Assembly (NCBI GenBank): GCA_964247055.1
Contig: OZ176050.1
Location: forward strand, 10,416,001-10,480,000
Direction: 5' to 3'
Source of the DNA: Paragordius varius
Lineage: Eukaryota > Nematomorpha
Length of the DNA: 64,000 nt
The notes beneath the pieces were generated by a model, which was not told where the DNA came from, ran no database searches, and saw nothing but the letters and a program-made list of their open reading frames with translations. Within the stretch, counting starts at the first letter, position 1. Each line of letters opens with the position of its first letter. A program made the position numbers and the translations under genes. Of this stretch, positions 25,330 through 36,529 are shown one piece after another.

Positions 25330-26063
25330 ATGGAAACTATTGACAAAGATATGAAAAATAATGATCCAAATATGCGTGTTATAATACACGACAAATCATT
25401 TATTTATATAAGTGATCTTGATGGAAATGTCGATACCAGCTTTATCATCAAGGATAATTGGCGTTTTGAATCATATATAATTAGTGGTCCCATTATTTGT
25501 TTGATTTTATATATCATTATATTTAGATGGTTATATATCGAACAATATTCGTGCCATTAATTGTTTAACTAAAAGTATTGAAAAAAATACAGAAGGATCA
25601 TTGCTTGATGCTGTGTACCAAAACAAAAAACATTATATTTTAGGGTACCGAAGTAATAAATATTTTTACATTTATGAAGATGATTTAGTAGAAGTAAATT
25701 ATAATTGTAATTAATTAGTATTCTTCACTTTTTACCATTGGTAAAATATGTTCCTGGGATACAGATTATCTTTTTCTTGCCAATCCTTCAGAGTTTAAAA
25801 TCTTATATCATCCAGCAAAAAATTATGTTTACTCATTAGTTTTAAATTCAATAACTATGATTATATGCAACAACACACATGTATTTGGGTTATTAAGGAC
25901 AGATAAATTGCATCTATACACGATAAATAATTTTAAACCTAAGGGTTTTGTGGCTGAAGATATGAAATTTAGTCAATACATATTTTCCAATAACAATACG
26001 AATTTACTTCTTTGTTTGCTACCAAACACTCTCAAGATATATGATATTCTGCTCAAAAAGTAG
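25330..26063 (+). CDS. Unknown protein, possibly beta-propeller, with two ultra-short introns
   Basis: I do not recognise the family. Exons 25330-25498, 25527-25693 and 25719-26063 join in frame across introns of 28 and 25 bp (both GT...AG) and give 226 residues. The protein has repeated short beta-strand-like blocks ending in aromatic or Asp-containing turns (SFIYISDLDGNV, HYILGYRSNKYFYIYEDD, ICSWDTDYLFLANPSEFKIL, LLRTDKLHLYTINN), which resembles a divergent WD-type propeller; this is only a visual impression. Without the short introns the first exon would run into a stop at 25558. Downstream plus-strand open pieces, 26232-26324 (TDTCWGIFDTELRKKIVKVG) and 28068-28345, have similar character and might be further exons of the same gene. 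Confidence 0.5.
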
Positions 26064-26669
26064 TTCATATAATTTAATCATTTAAAAACTGATTGGCTTG
26101 TTGTTTAAATACCCTGTCTAAGCCAATCCCAATGTAACATTTTACCATAACAAATGATGGGCTTTAAGTATCATCTTTTATAGAATATTTAACTTTCACC
26201 TTTATATATGACGGATACATGTTGGGGTATATTTGATACAGAGTTACGTAAAAAAATTGTAAAAGTTGGTTTTTCTAATTTTAGATTATTAGATAAAACG
26301 TTTAAGCGCATGGAGATAGATTAATATATATTAGATACCGAATTGTTTTTTCAACAACCACTTAATTTAATATAGTACCTATTTAGTTTGACTAAATGAT
26401 GCCGTAGTCGTGTTTAAATGAACAAAAGTTCATTTTTGTTTGCATCTGATTTTAAAACATAAAAAGTCTTATAAAATGAAAAGAGCTTGTGGTAAATTTG
26501 AATTCCACACCCTTAACGGAAAATAATGGTGTTTTATAATATAAACAATAGATATATCTCCTGCATATACATTACATAGATAATATTTTAAATTTGCCAA
26601 AATAAATTTTTTTATGATTTTTACTATTACAATAAAATAAAATATTAATTGCAAATTTAGATTAGTTTG

Positions 26670-27393
26670 CGATTTTGTATTTTTTGCGGGCCGCACAAAG
26701 TGTTACGGAACACCGCATGTTGGATCATATTTATAGTAAGCATTCACACCCAAATCCAATTTAAATGAACAGGTGAAAAAAATAATTTTGAAAAGTGTTG
26801 GAAAAATGTAATCAAAGAGTTGTTAATTATATTTTTAAGCAAATATATTTTATTTTTATATGCCTGTTTTTAGTGGTATAACAAATCCAAAAAATATTCG
26901 GTAATAAGTCTGAGATGATATGATTTTTAACTTTACATTTAATATTTCTAATTAATCAAAGGCACTACATTGTACATTCAATTTAGCCTAATATCGTGAT
27001 AATTTTTAAGTTTTTTAATCTGAATATACTATGTATAATTATATTCTTTTTTTCGGTTTGTGTATCCGTTTTTCAAAATGTAGGCTTGTTATGCAACATA
27101 AAAATAAACAGTGTCTTCCTGGTGATATATATATTTTTTGAAAAAATAATGATCAAAATTTACATTGTGCTTTTATTTCGGTGTTTTATGCAATTTAATA
27201 AGTTATTTATATGGTTATTAGTCGATATAAAAAAATCCCAAAATAGTGTAAATTAAATTGTTAAATTAACTTTTTGGTAGAAGGTAAAAAGTTTAAACCA
27301 AATGTCAATATTTAGTAAGCGAAACACCATTTGTATAAAATTTTGATTACAATACATGGGCTCGTAAGTCTGACTCATTTTGAACACCCCTGA
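26670..27393. mobile_element. Possible hAT fragment
   Basis: The right end CATTTTGAACACCCCTG at 27377-27393 is a typical hAT terminus, and GCGGGCCGCACAAAGTG with GGAACACCGCATG near 26687-26718 resembles hAT subterminal sequence. The left terminus is not clear and no target duplication was found. Confidence 0.3.
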
Positions 27394-28067
27394 AATGGAT
27401 TTTATTTTATATAAACCCAAAGTATTCTATATTTATATATATATGCTAGATTATTATATTTAAATAATTAAATTTAAAAAGCATATTCGGTTTTTATAAC
27501 AAAAAATAATTAAACTTGTTAAAGCAGAATTTAAAAATACAACTTAATAAACATTTTATTTAAAATTTGATGTGGCTGAACATTTTATCACCACAGATAT
27601 TTTATTAAAAAATTAGTAGCCTCTTTTGTCAAAACAACTCTTTTTAATTGAATTATGAAGTCAAAAAAAACATTTAATAAATTCTGAGAAATATTGATAA
27701 ACTGTTTTTATCCCGTTTCTAGCATGCTTTATATAAAATACTTTATATAAATTTTGCGACTTTTTTGTTTAGTATGCAAAGTATGCCTTTTATAAAAATG
27801 ATTCATAAATCATATACTCTGAGTATTAATCGCGCAAGTATTTATGAAACTTGGTTAAAACGCTTAAGCGTTAAAAAAGGTGTTTATGCGCTGTTCGTGA
27901 TTTTTCGATATAAAGCAAGTACCATATAAACATTTTTTCTAAATGACTCGTAAGTCCCAAAACCAAGACCAACAGTAATATAACCGATCAAATATATGTT
28001 TATCAAATTATTTTGATTTTGAGTATTGTGAAATTTCAAATATAAACTAATATAATTTCTAATATCA

Positions 28068-28345
28068 ATAGATTCGTTAGCGCTTATGAGACAAAGGATG
28101 TTATGCTAGATATATTTGTTCCAACTTCTGGAAACTCAATTTTTATAAATGTCGAAGAACAATCTGATACAGTGATGCCCTACCGATTTCATATTTTACG
28201 TTTTGATTCAACTTTAATGGGCGAATTGGTCCCTTTACAAATAATTTTTAATGAGTTTAAGCCCCGTCTAAAACATATGTTATATGGTAAACACATGCTC
28301 ATGGAATTGAAAGATCTTAATATAAAATTTAATGAACCTGATTAA
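28068..28345 (+). CDS. Candidate terminal exon, gene unassigned
   Basis: An AG acceptor at about 28066-28070 is followed by an open frame reading FVSAYETKDVMLDIFVPTSG onward to TAA at 28345, about 91 codons with balanced composition. An AATAAA-like signal follows near 28362. No ATG-led short protein family was recognised; it may be the last exon of the gene starting at 25330 or of another gene. The span 26064-28067 otherwise shows only AT-rich sequence with a possible hAT fragment. Confidence 0.4.
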
Positions 28346-28500
28346 TTAAAACTTATATGTTTAATAAAATAAATTCACTTCATTAATCAATTTAATAAAA
28401 AAATGTATTCCCAAACCATTTATTACCTTACAAAGGGTGAACTGTGAACGATAATAAATAAGAGTTAAAATATAAAACAGTTTGTGAATAATGCATTTTT

Positions 28501-29941
28501 GGCAAAGTGACCAGATAGGCTGTTTTTCGCAGTACAGTACTGGATTTTCAGAAAAAGCTGCGATTGTACTGCGCTCACTTTTGTACTGCTTTTTGAAATT
28601 TAAAAAAATAATTACTTATGAATATATATTAATTACCTTTTTTCAAAAAAATTATTTTATTGATATAGTATCCTCTGTAAAAATAAACCCATAATTTGTA
28701 AACATATTGTTCATTTTGAAGTAAAAAACTAAGATTAGCCTATTTTTAATTGGTTAATATTTTGTTTTTTGCTCGAATTATACATAAAATTGGATTTTAA
28801 ATCAGTCAAACCTTATAATTGAGCCTTTACATTGGCGAAACTATAAATCTCGGACTCCACCGTAAGATTCAGGCTAATGGCTCTTTCACTCAGGGCTTCC
28901 CCAAATAAAAGTGTCTCAAAATTTAAAATTAACAAAATTAATTTATGATATTGTAATAAATGTTTGATCAAGGTTAGAATCATTTTTTGTTAAAATTATC
29001 AAACGGAAATTATATAAATTGTTATCTCCGTAACTATTATTTAAAATTTATCATTATGGCATATGCTTTTGAAATAACCTTTTTTTTTCGTAAATATTAA
29101 GAGAGTTACGTTTTCTATTCTCATTAGGTGTGAGGTATGTTAATTTTTTTCCTAAACTTTATTTTTATTAATTGAGTGGGTAACGACGAGAGTTTGTAAT
29201 GGTTGCGTTATTTTACGACGATTCTAACATCATTTATGTTTATTAGTTTTCTTATTTTTTGCAACAAATTCGAGATGTTTTGTTGAATAGTTATAACAAT
29301 TTCGAAGCATAGACATAATTCGCTTTAAGATATAATAAAATCCTATTTCTAAATAATTCGATGTTGAACATAAAGTTTTAATTTAAAGGTTTGTTTGCTT
29401 GCAAATTTTGGTGAATTTTCGTAAAAAAACACCATTTTAATTTAACCTAAATTTGAAAACGAACGAATTAATTAAAATTTTGATTGAGAAATTAGCATTC
29501 GAATTATATATAAAAATGTTAGAATAACCGTTTATATCGTTTCCATCATGCTGAAATTAGTATGAAGTATGATGCATCAACAAAGTTTGCTAAAAATCCA
29601 ATTTTTGAAAGTATGCATTTTTTAAAAAAATATATATAGTTGATATCAAAATTTAGCATATATTTGAAACTATTGCATAATCTCGGAATTTTTGCGAATA
29701 TTTTAAGAGAGCAGTAGTTTTAAAAGACCAAAAATTTGGGACTTTCAGAGCCCACATCTAAAAACTTAAACCAAAAGCACCATGATAATCCCGATATTTT
29801 CCTATCAGAGTATATATATTTCATCTGGAAGTTTTTTTGTGGAAACTGTGTTATATACCACACCTATGGTGTAGAGACAGGCAAAGATTTAATTTTGTAC
29901 TGCGTTCATGTTTAAAATATATGGTCACATTAATTTTTGCC
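28501..29941. mobile_element. Possible DNA transposon with degenerate inverted ends
   Basis: The left end GGCAAAGTGACCAGATAGG and the right end ATGGTCACATTAATTTTTGCC are roughly complementary, and both are followed inward by a TGTACTGCG-like motif. The interior contains a stretch (about 29390-29860) shared with the dispersed repeat D1. No target duplication could be fixed and no coding region is intact. Confidence 0.35.
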
Positions 29942-30151
29942 TAAATATATAATAATATTAGATGACATATATTTTGTGTGAACATATAAGTATCGTTTAG
30001 TTAATTGTTGATTTTTGAAAAAAATGGAATTCGTGCAAAAATTTCATAAGAAAGATCCAATATAATCTATCTATACATTTATAGTTCAAGCATTTATTCT
30101 CAATTATTTTTATTTTATTCAAAAATCACCTGTAGAATGTAATTCAATAAT

Positions 30152-30832
30152 TTACCATTTTTTATACTGAACAAAATTGGAACTAAGTATCTCCAAACTC
30201 TTTTTAAGATAAAGCTTATTTTTGAAAGCGTTTTCAAATTCTTTGCGCGAAATGAAATTATCTTCATTCTTATCGAATGTGCGAAATACCCGCTCCACCT
30301 GGAAAACAATATTAGTTTCACTGTATTCTTTGTAAAAACCTTTCGAAGGTTTTACAATATTTTCGTTTGAACAATCTTTTTTATTGGAATTCGTGCTAAT
30401 TAATTCATAAAGAATTTTGATAAGTTCACTCATTTCCTTGCGGCTTATAACTTTGTCATGATCTAAATCATAAAAATCAAAGAGCCAATCTATTTTGCTA
30501 TCAGTATCCCCGTATACCACTTTATGCATATAGGATTGGAATTGATAGAATATATTTAATCTTTTATCGACATTCATACTTTGTCTATCAACCGAACAAC
30601 TTTTATGTTTAAATGCCTGTCTTTTAATGTAATGGGAAATTGGTTGAGCGGTGTTTTGATCTTTATAAGTAAAATTGGTATTTTTACCTGTGCCTAGCTG
30701 GAGAGAATTGCAGAAATTTTCATAAATTTTAGCAGAAAAGGCGTCAGCATTTCCAGTCGGGTAGAATAATCGAAATATATCTGTAATTAATGTGGCAGGC
30801 AATGTTTCCCCACCATTTTTAGAATTATTCAT
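30152..30832 (-). CDS. KChIP/neuronal-calcium-sensor-like EF-hand protein, intronless
   Basis: 226 residues from ATG 30832 (a TAA codon lies immediately upstream) to TAA. Two canonical calcium-binding loops are visible: residues 122-133 (DLDHDKVISRKE) and 187-198 (DKNEDNFISRKE), each with Asp at 1, acidic or Asn at 3 and 5, Ile at 8 and Glu at 12. The region FYPTGNADAFSAKIYENF (residues 23-40) matches the FFPxGDAxxxAxxxFxxFD block of Kv-channel-interacting and NCS proteins, and SKIDWLFDFYDLD matches their EF3 entry. No N-myristoylation glycine is present and the usual N-terminal EF1 is missing. An insertion of about 35 residues separates the N-terminal block from the first loop. Such proteins are cytosolic calcium sensors that modulate channels or receptors. 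A calaxin-like identity is the main alternative. Lack of introns could mean a retrocopy, but the frame is intact. Confidence 0.78.
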   Translation of the reverse strand: MNNSKNGGETLPATLITDIFRLFYPTGNADAFSAKIYENFCNSLQLGTGKNTNFTYKDQNTAQPISHYIKRQAFKHKSCSVDRQSMNVDKRLNIFYQFQSYMHKVVYGDTDSKIDWLFDFYDLDHDKVISRKEMSELIKILYELISTNSNKKDCSNENIVKPSKGFYKEYSETNIVFQVERVFRTFDKNEDNFISRKEFENAFKNKLYLKKSLEILSSNFVQYKKW

Positions 30833-33325
30833 TTAGCTTAAATATTACAATGATAAATAAATAATATATTTGATTTGAAAATCGTTATCCAAAAAAATTT
30901 TATATTTTATCGATTTCTAATTATAAATAATTTATGATTTGTAATCGCATTTGCATGAGTAGATTGTGGTATCTGATCAAATCGTATTATGTTATGTTGT
31001 CGCATACAATTTAAAATATTTTTCAACCGTTGTTAATTTGGTCACAGTTTTCACCATAATAAAAATTTAAATGGCGAGACATTTTTAAATTCACAAAACT
31101 AAGATGTTGAATATAATTTAACTTACTGTTATAATTACAATTATAAAAATAGCTTCTCAAAAGTAACAACGCCGCCCGTGTTATAGTCGATAATGTGAAT
31201 ATGTTACGGCTGAAATATTGCCATATTTAGAAAATGAAAGAATTAAGACTTCTTGACCAAAACGGTTTCAATTTGTACCAGCCTTTTTAAGCATCAGTAA
31301 ACGGTCAGAACTAATTAGGAGTCCACGCTTTGGAAAAACTGATATATTTTATTTATATCAAGATGGCTAAATCAAATATTCCAAATATTTTAAAATACTG
31401 AAAATTTTTTTATAAAATTATGAATTGATTTTACATTTGTAATTCTCAACATTACCGTTTTTTATACCAGATGTTTAGTACCTCAATATTAGGTGTAATT
31501 AATCTCTAGATTTAAAAATATGGAATAAGGATTTGGACATTTACCTACCTTGTTAAAAAATATTTATATTTTAAAAAGTTATGAATGATCCAAGATTTTT
31601 TTTAATGAAAATAATCAAACCCCATCTACAAAAATGATATCAACATGCTTATTTTTAAACAGGTAAAATAAAATATATTTTTACTTGTTCTCAAATGATT
31701 TTTATAGTTTTGGCAATGTTCATCAGCTCATTCCTTCTCTTACAACACACCTATAATTCTATTATCCAATTTCTTAAGTTGATTAAAATAATATCTATTG
31801 ATAGGCAGTATATTAATCTTCCTTCGCCATTAGAAATGACGGCCTTTTTTACCATACACATATTTTTATAAACTAATTGTTCCACCATTGAACGAATCGC
31901 CAAATAGTAAAAAATTAAATATTGGCAAAGAATTTTTTCATTTTAAATAGAAAATGTAAAAATCCAAATTGATCATGTTTATTTTATAATATAACTAGTA
32001 ATTAATTAGGACAATCACGATCTGACCACAAAACCAAAATTTAATTATTATGATAAATTATCAGGAAAAACAATTTGTTAATAGTTAATATTAGAGCTAA
32101 GTGGAAAAAATTTTGATCATGCAAAATATAATAAGCCTTAATTAGAGATATGCACTTTGTAAGATTTAAGGACTAGTAATATTCATAAAAAATTTCTAAA
32201 AATTAATTCTTATAATCTTGCCTCCAAATTAAAAACAAATAAAATTATATTATAAAAAATAAAATTAATTAACTTTATAAAAAATTTAGTTATGAATTGG
32301 TTGCAATTTTTTACTGTTATAAATTTAAAATCAGCCGTTGTTTTAATTTCATTATGGCTATTCAAGAACAGACTAACTATGTAGCTTTATGAGTCATTTC
32401 TTCTACTTATATCCAACGGACCGCACATAAAAACATGGTAATAAATTAATTGGTTATTTCACATACAAATTTGTTAGATAAAAATATAATTTATTTTTAT
32501 TATTTTTGGCTCAGACGGCTCTATATTACCCAGAAAAGTTAGTAGGAAAATCATAAACTAAAGAAGACATGGTTTTTACTTTTCACATGGCCTTGTAAAA
32601 ATTTTATGCATAATAGATGTTTTGTAAAACATCCAAAACTGGTCTCTACTGTCAGTTTACCACGTGTACGTAGCAGGACTTCTTAGTCCTGCCATTGAAC
32701 GATTATATCTAAAAAATTAGGACCTTGGTATATCTCAAAAGATGATGATTAGCATAAGCTAATAAGTTGATTATTCAAAATTAAAAAAATATATCATTTA
32801 CAATTAAAATTTACCCAACACAAATTCACCGTTGTACAATCGAAAATACTTTCATTAAGAATAAAAATAACATATCTTTTTATATATTTTTAAAAAATGA
32901 TATTTTGTTTAAAATTTAAATAATTCTCTAAAAATAATAAACTATTTGAAAATATATTTTATATTAAAAATGAGTTATATTAGTTCGAAAACACATAATT
33001 GTTTGTTAGAGAGAGTTCGAATTGTTCAAGGGTAAATTTAAACTGTGAATGAGACCGAATCGTGACTGCGGTATAAGTGGAATACAGAACGCTTTTTGTC
33101 TAATATATACTAAAATTATATACATATTATATATTTACTATATATAATGTATTTTTACAAAATAATTCTTCATATTTAATATAGTGGGTTACAGCGACGC
33201 GCGACATGTCCAGGTAGTTTTCAAATTTTCGTAAAAATTTTTATGAAATTTATTCAAGTTATTAACCATTATCCAACAAAGTAGAATCACAAATTTTTTT
33301 ACTTTGTTATAATAGTAGGCATAAA
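30833..33325. other. Intergenic region with one coding-like patch
   Basis: On the minus strand around 31160-31345 a stretch opens after an AG acceptor with FPKRGLLISSDRLLMLKKA and, after a possible 27-30 bp intron, continues EVLILSFSKYGNISAVTYSH, reminiscent of an RNA-recognition-motif strand. Further joins are unclear and the reading ends soon. The rest of the interval is AT-rich; a foldback F1 copy lies at 32793-33054 and a perfect 8-bp-stem hairpin at 32673-32692. Confidence 0.3.
32793..33054. repeat. Foldback element, family F1, copy 3
   Basis: Left arm CATTTACAATTAAAATTTAC with ACAAATTCACCGTTGTACAA, right arm GTTCGAATTGTTCAAGGGTA; the same motifs as the copy at 13232-13537, more diverged. 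Confidence 0.5.
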
Positions 33326-33716
33326 TCACCATTTCGCTCTGCAAAATCCACTTATCATATTGTGATCTGCCAAATCCCTAAAACAAAATCGGCTCAGTTT
33401 GAATCTAGAGTACAAACCGCGAGGACGAGAAGTAAATACACATCGGTTACGAATGCGAATATATGATGAATCTCTTGGTAGCATTTTTACTTCTTCGCGA
33501 GCGATATCCTATGATCAAAAACTAAGTACTTTAAGAGCATCTGGTATTAAATTGTTTTTTAATAAAACAGTTAGTTGATTTCGTTCAACAAAATGTTTTT
33601 CCATCAATGCTCTTCGCTTTACATCTCTTAACATTTTACAATTGGCCCAATTGAATCTTTTGAATGTTACAACCTAAAATTAAATTTTATTATACATTTG
33701 ATAAAGTTTTCAACAT
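33326..33716 (-). CDS. MRPS14: Mitochondrial ribosomal protein uS14m (MRPS14)
   Basis: Exons 33696-33716, 33530-33673 and 33326-33508, split by introns of only 22 bp (33674-33695) and 21 bp (33509-33529). The 115-residue product starts [20 protein letters not shown], a short basic, hydroxylated N terminus fitting mitochondrial import. [15 protein letters not shown]-like [23 protein letters not shown], and [16 protein letters not shown] at the C terminus match uS14m, which ends DLADHGQLSGIQRATW in human (128 residues). The zinc-binding Cys pattern of some bacterial S14 proteins is absent, as in mitochondrial forms. Role: small-subunit ribosomal protein of the mitochondrion. Both introns are required: reading through intron 2 meets an in-frame TGA and loses the conserved block. 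Confidence 0.92.
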
Positions 33717-34486
33717 TTTTCAGCTGTCATTATGAATGATGAGCTAACGCCTTAACACTTCTTTTCCTTTCAATGCAATTTTTTCTCCTAGAGCTTACAG
33801 AAGTACACTAACTACTGTTTTTAAGGTTGTTTTGGTTTATCATCAAACCCTCTCTCTTGTAAAAAACTTAGAATTTTACAGATTTGTAACTTCTATAGTC
33901 CCTGATTCGGATAGCTCCGAAACACAATTGAAGCAAACAGTTCATATAAAAATTTATATATATGAAAGTATGCTGGTAAATTGCAATTTTTAGGCTTTCT
34001 AAAATTAATCCTTTATTTTAACCATAATAATATTTTTTGCCTGTTGTATTAGCGAGTTATATATAATGTATATGGCGGCAAAAAAATTTGAAATATGGAT
34101 AAAAAAAAATGTGTATCATGCGGCTAAAAATAAAAAAGTTTTAAATTTCGCCCAATGCTCTAAATTGTTTTATGGATATTTTTAAATGGCCCTGGGGTGT
34201 ATAATACTATCTGAAAGATCATGAGTTATAAAAAACAATATAATAAACCACTTAGCTATAATTAGTAAGGTTTGAGCTTAAATTTTCAGAAATTTAACCC
34301 ATTCTCGATCAACAAAGTATTTTTAACATCTGGCGATGGCTGAATACTCGCATTTTAGGGGTAATTGCTTTATACCATGAACTATAACTCCAATGCCATT
34401 GTTTTTCGCTTGCTGAAGTCTTCAGGGGTTATACACATGCGGTGGAGATATCTGATAATTCAAAAGGGCTCGGATACAGTCTATGC
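33717..34486. other. Intergenic, nothing recognised
   Basis: AT-rich sequence upstream of MRPS14 and left of the hAT element. No element ends or coding stretch recognised. Confidence 0.5.
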
Positions 34487-36529
34487 CAGTGGTACTCACG
34501 AAAAAAATTTGACGGGCCAAATAAAATACATATTATTTTCGAGGGCCAGAATCTTATTATAGCAAATATTCCATAGCTATTTGACACATATGCACATATT
34601 TATGATTTAAATCAGCACAATTAATTTTTGCGGATCGCATGTAAATCTAAAAACTCGTTTTCCACCATTTAGTTTAAAAAATTAAATATTTTGATAACAA
34701 CATTTATTTTTATAACCAATAATTTTTGACAAATTTGGTTTCGCATCATGACCGACCAATCTTAATACGTCGTCCATATAATTATCGGTTAAGCAATTTC
34801 TGTATCTATTCTTGAGATACCTTATTTTTGAATATGCTGTCCACGGGTAACTTGAATGAAAAACAGTTAGGATAACTTAAGCCTATTTTTTCATATATTC
34901 ATTTGGCACATATTGCCAAAACCATACATATCTTCCTTCCCTTCGGTTCTCCTTATAAATAGCCTCCGAATCGGAATCATTTTTAATATCTACGAATTCT
35001 TCAATGATATGCGCCTGATCAAAACCGAGATGCTCAAGTTGCTTAATATTGGATATATCCATACCATGGATTTTCCACGAGTTTTGAGCAATTTTTAATA
35101 TTTCTTAGTTCTTCAAATCTAAATTTCATTTCATTAGATAAAAATGCTAAATGATTGTCTATTTTAAGTGTTGGAAAATATAGGAGTGTTTTATTTATAA
35201 AATCTTGTTTATATATTATTAATTTTTCTTCAAAAGCAAATATTTGATTAGCAAATTGGGTTATTATTTTGCTCCCTGAAAACTTGTATTATGACTAAGT
35301 CTATAAGTAAATGTCGCAAAGGTAGGCTAATAAAACCCACCATTGGTCACTATTAATTTCCTCGTCAAACTTTCTGTTATCTTTTGTAAATACAATCTCA
35401 TGTCTTAAAACAAAAAATCTATTTAATATTAATACTTTTCTAAGGCTAGCCACCTCAGCGGTGTACAAAAGAATATCATCAAACTCACTGTGGATATCTT
35501 TCAGAAGGTTTAGAATTTACGGTTGTTAAATTCTCTCGGATGTGGTTAACTATATCCACAACCGTTTTAATTACTGAATTGAGTGATCCATCTTTTCACG
35601 CGAAACCAAGTTTTTGTTGAGTAAATATTTTTTAAATTATATTTGATTTTCAAAAGAGGAAAAAATCCTTCCAGCCATCAGATCGAAACCAATTTTTTTC
35701 ATAGATAGACCATTATTATCGAAAATGCTACCACTTAATAGACAATTAGTTGGGAATCAGTAAACGGTTTCATATTTTTTTCTAAAATATAACAAATTTC
35801 ATACGAAGCTAATGTTACAGCTTTTCCTAGGAGAAAGCTATAAAAATAATATTTTTTTCATTTCTTTTTTCATGATTTTCTGGTAATTTATGAGAATGTT
35901 GGATTGTAAAATGTTTTTCAATATTGTATTTTTTTATATAATGTTGTCCTTGCATATAAGGCAGGTATCAACATTTTTAAAAACGACAAATAATTTTCTT
36001 CCTATTCCTTTTTAAAGAGCGATTTTTATCGGATAACTTACTTTTTTAGTATTAGATGTCATCCTTTGAATTTATGTTTAAATTTTATGATTTAACAAAA
36101 AATAGGAATATAATTTATATTATGTTATAAAAAATAAGTAAAAATTAAAATGTTGATTTGAAAAATATTTTATGGGAGTAATAAAAAATGATGCAGGATA
36201 GCAGTGAAAAGAATATGTATATGCAAGTTTGGGTAAGGCTTGCTTAAATGCAAGAAAGGAGTAAAATAAAATACAGAAACAGAAACAACGCGTTCCAAAA
36301 TTTTGAATCATTTTATGTAGGGAAGTTTTTCTACCAAATTGGGTAAAGAATGGAAATTACGAAATAGAACTAAAGAAAATAAATTCATATAAAAATAAGC
36401 GAAAATTCGTTTATGTGTATTTCAAAAATTCATCAATAAAAAAATAATTTAAGAATCAATATGGTCATAGGGCAATTTTAAAGCACTCTTAGGGCCGCAT
36501 GCGGCCCGCGGGCCGCGGTTTGATCACTG
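34487..36529 (-). mobile_element. hAT transposon remnant, copy 1 (SCAND3/ZBED5-like transposase)
   Basis: Ends CAGTGGTACTCACG and GGTTTGATCACTG (imperfect inverted repeats), with GCGGCCCGCGGGCC subterminal sequence. Flanks GTCTATGC and TTCTATGG share 6 of 8 bases, an hAT target duplication. Coding traces run on the minus strand, for example DQAHIIEEFVDIKNDSD near 34985-35040. The reading frame is heavily interrupted, so it is a dead copy of a DUF4371/hAT-dimer transposase. Closely related to the copy at 49067-51480. Confidence 0.8.
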
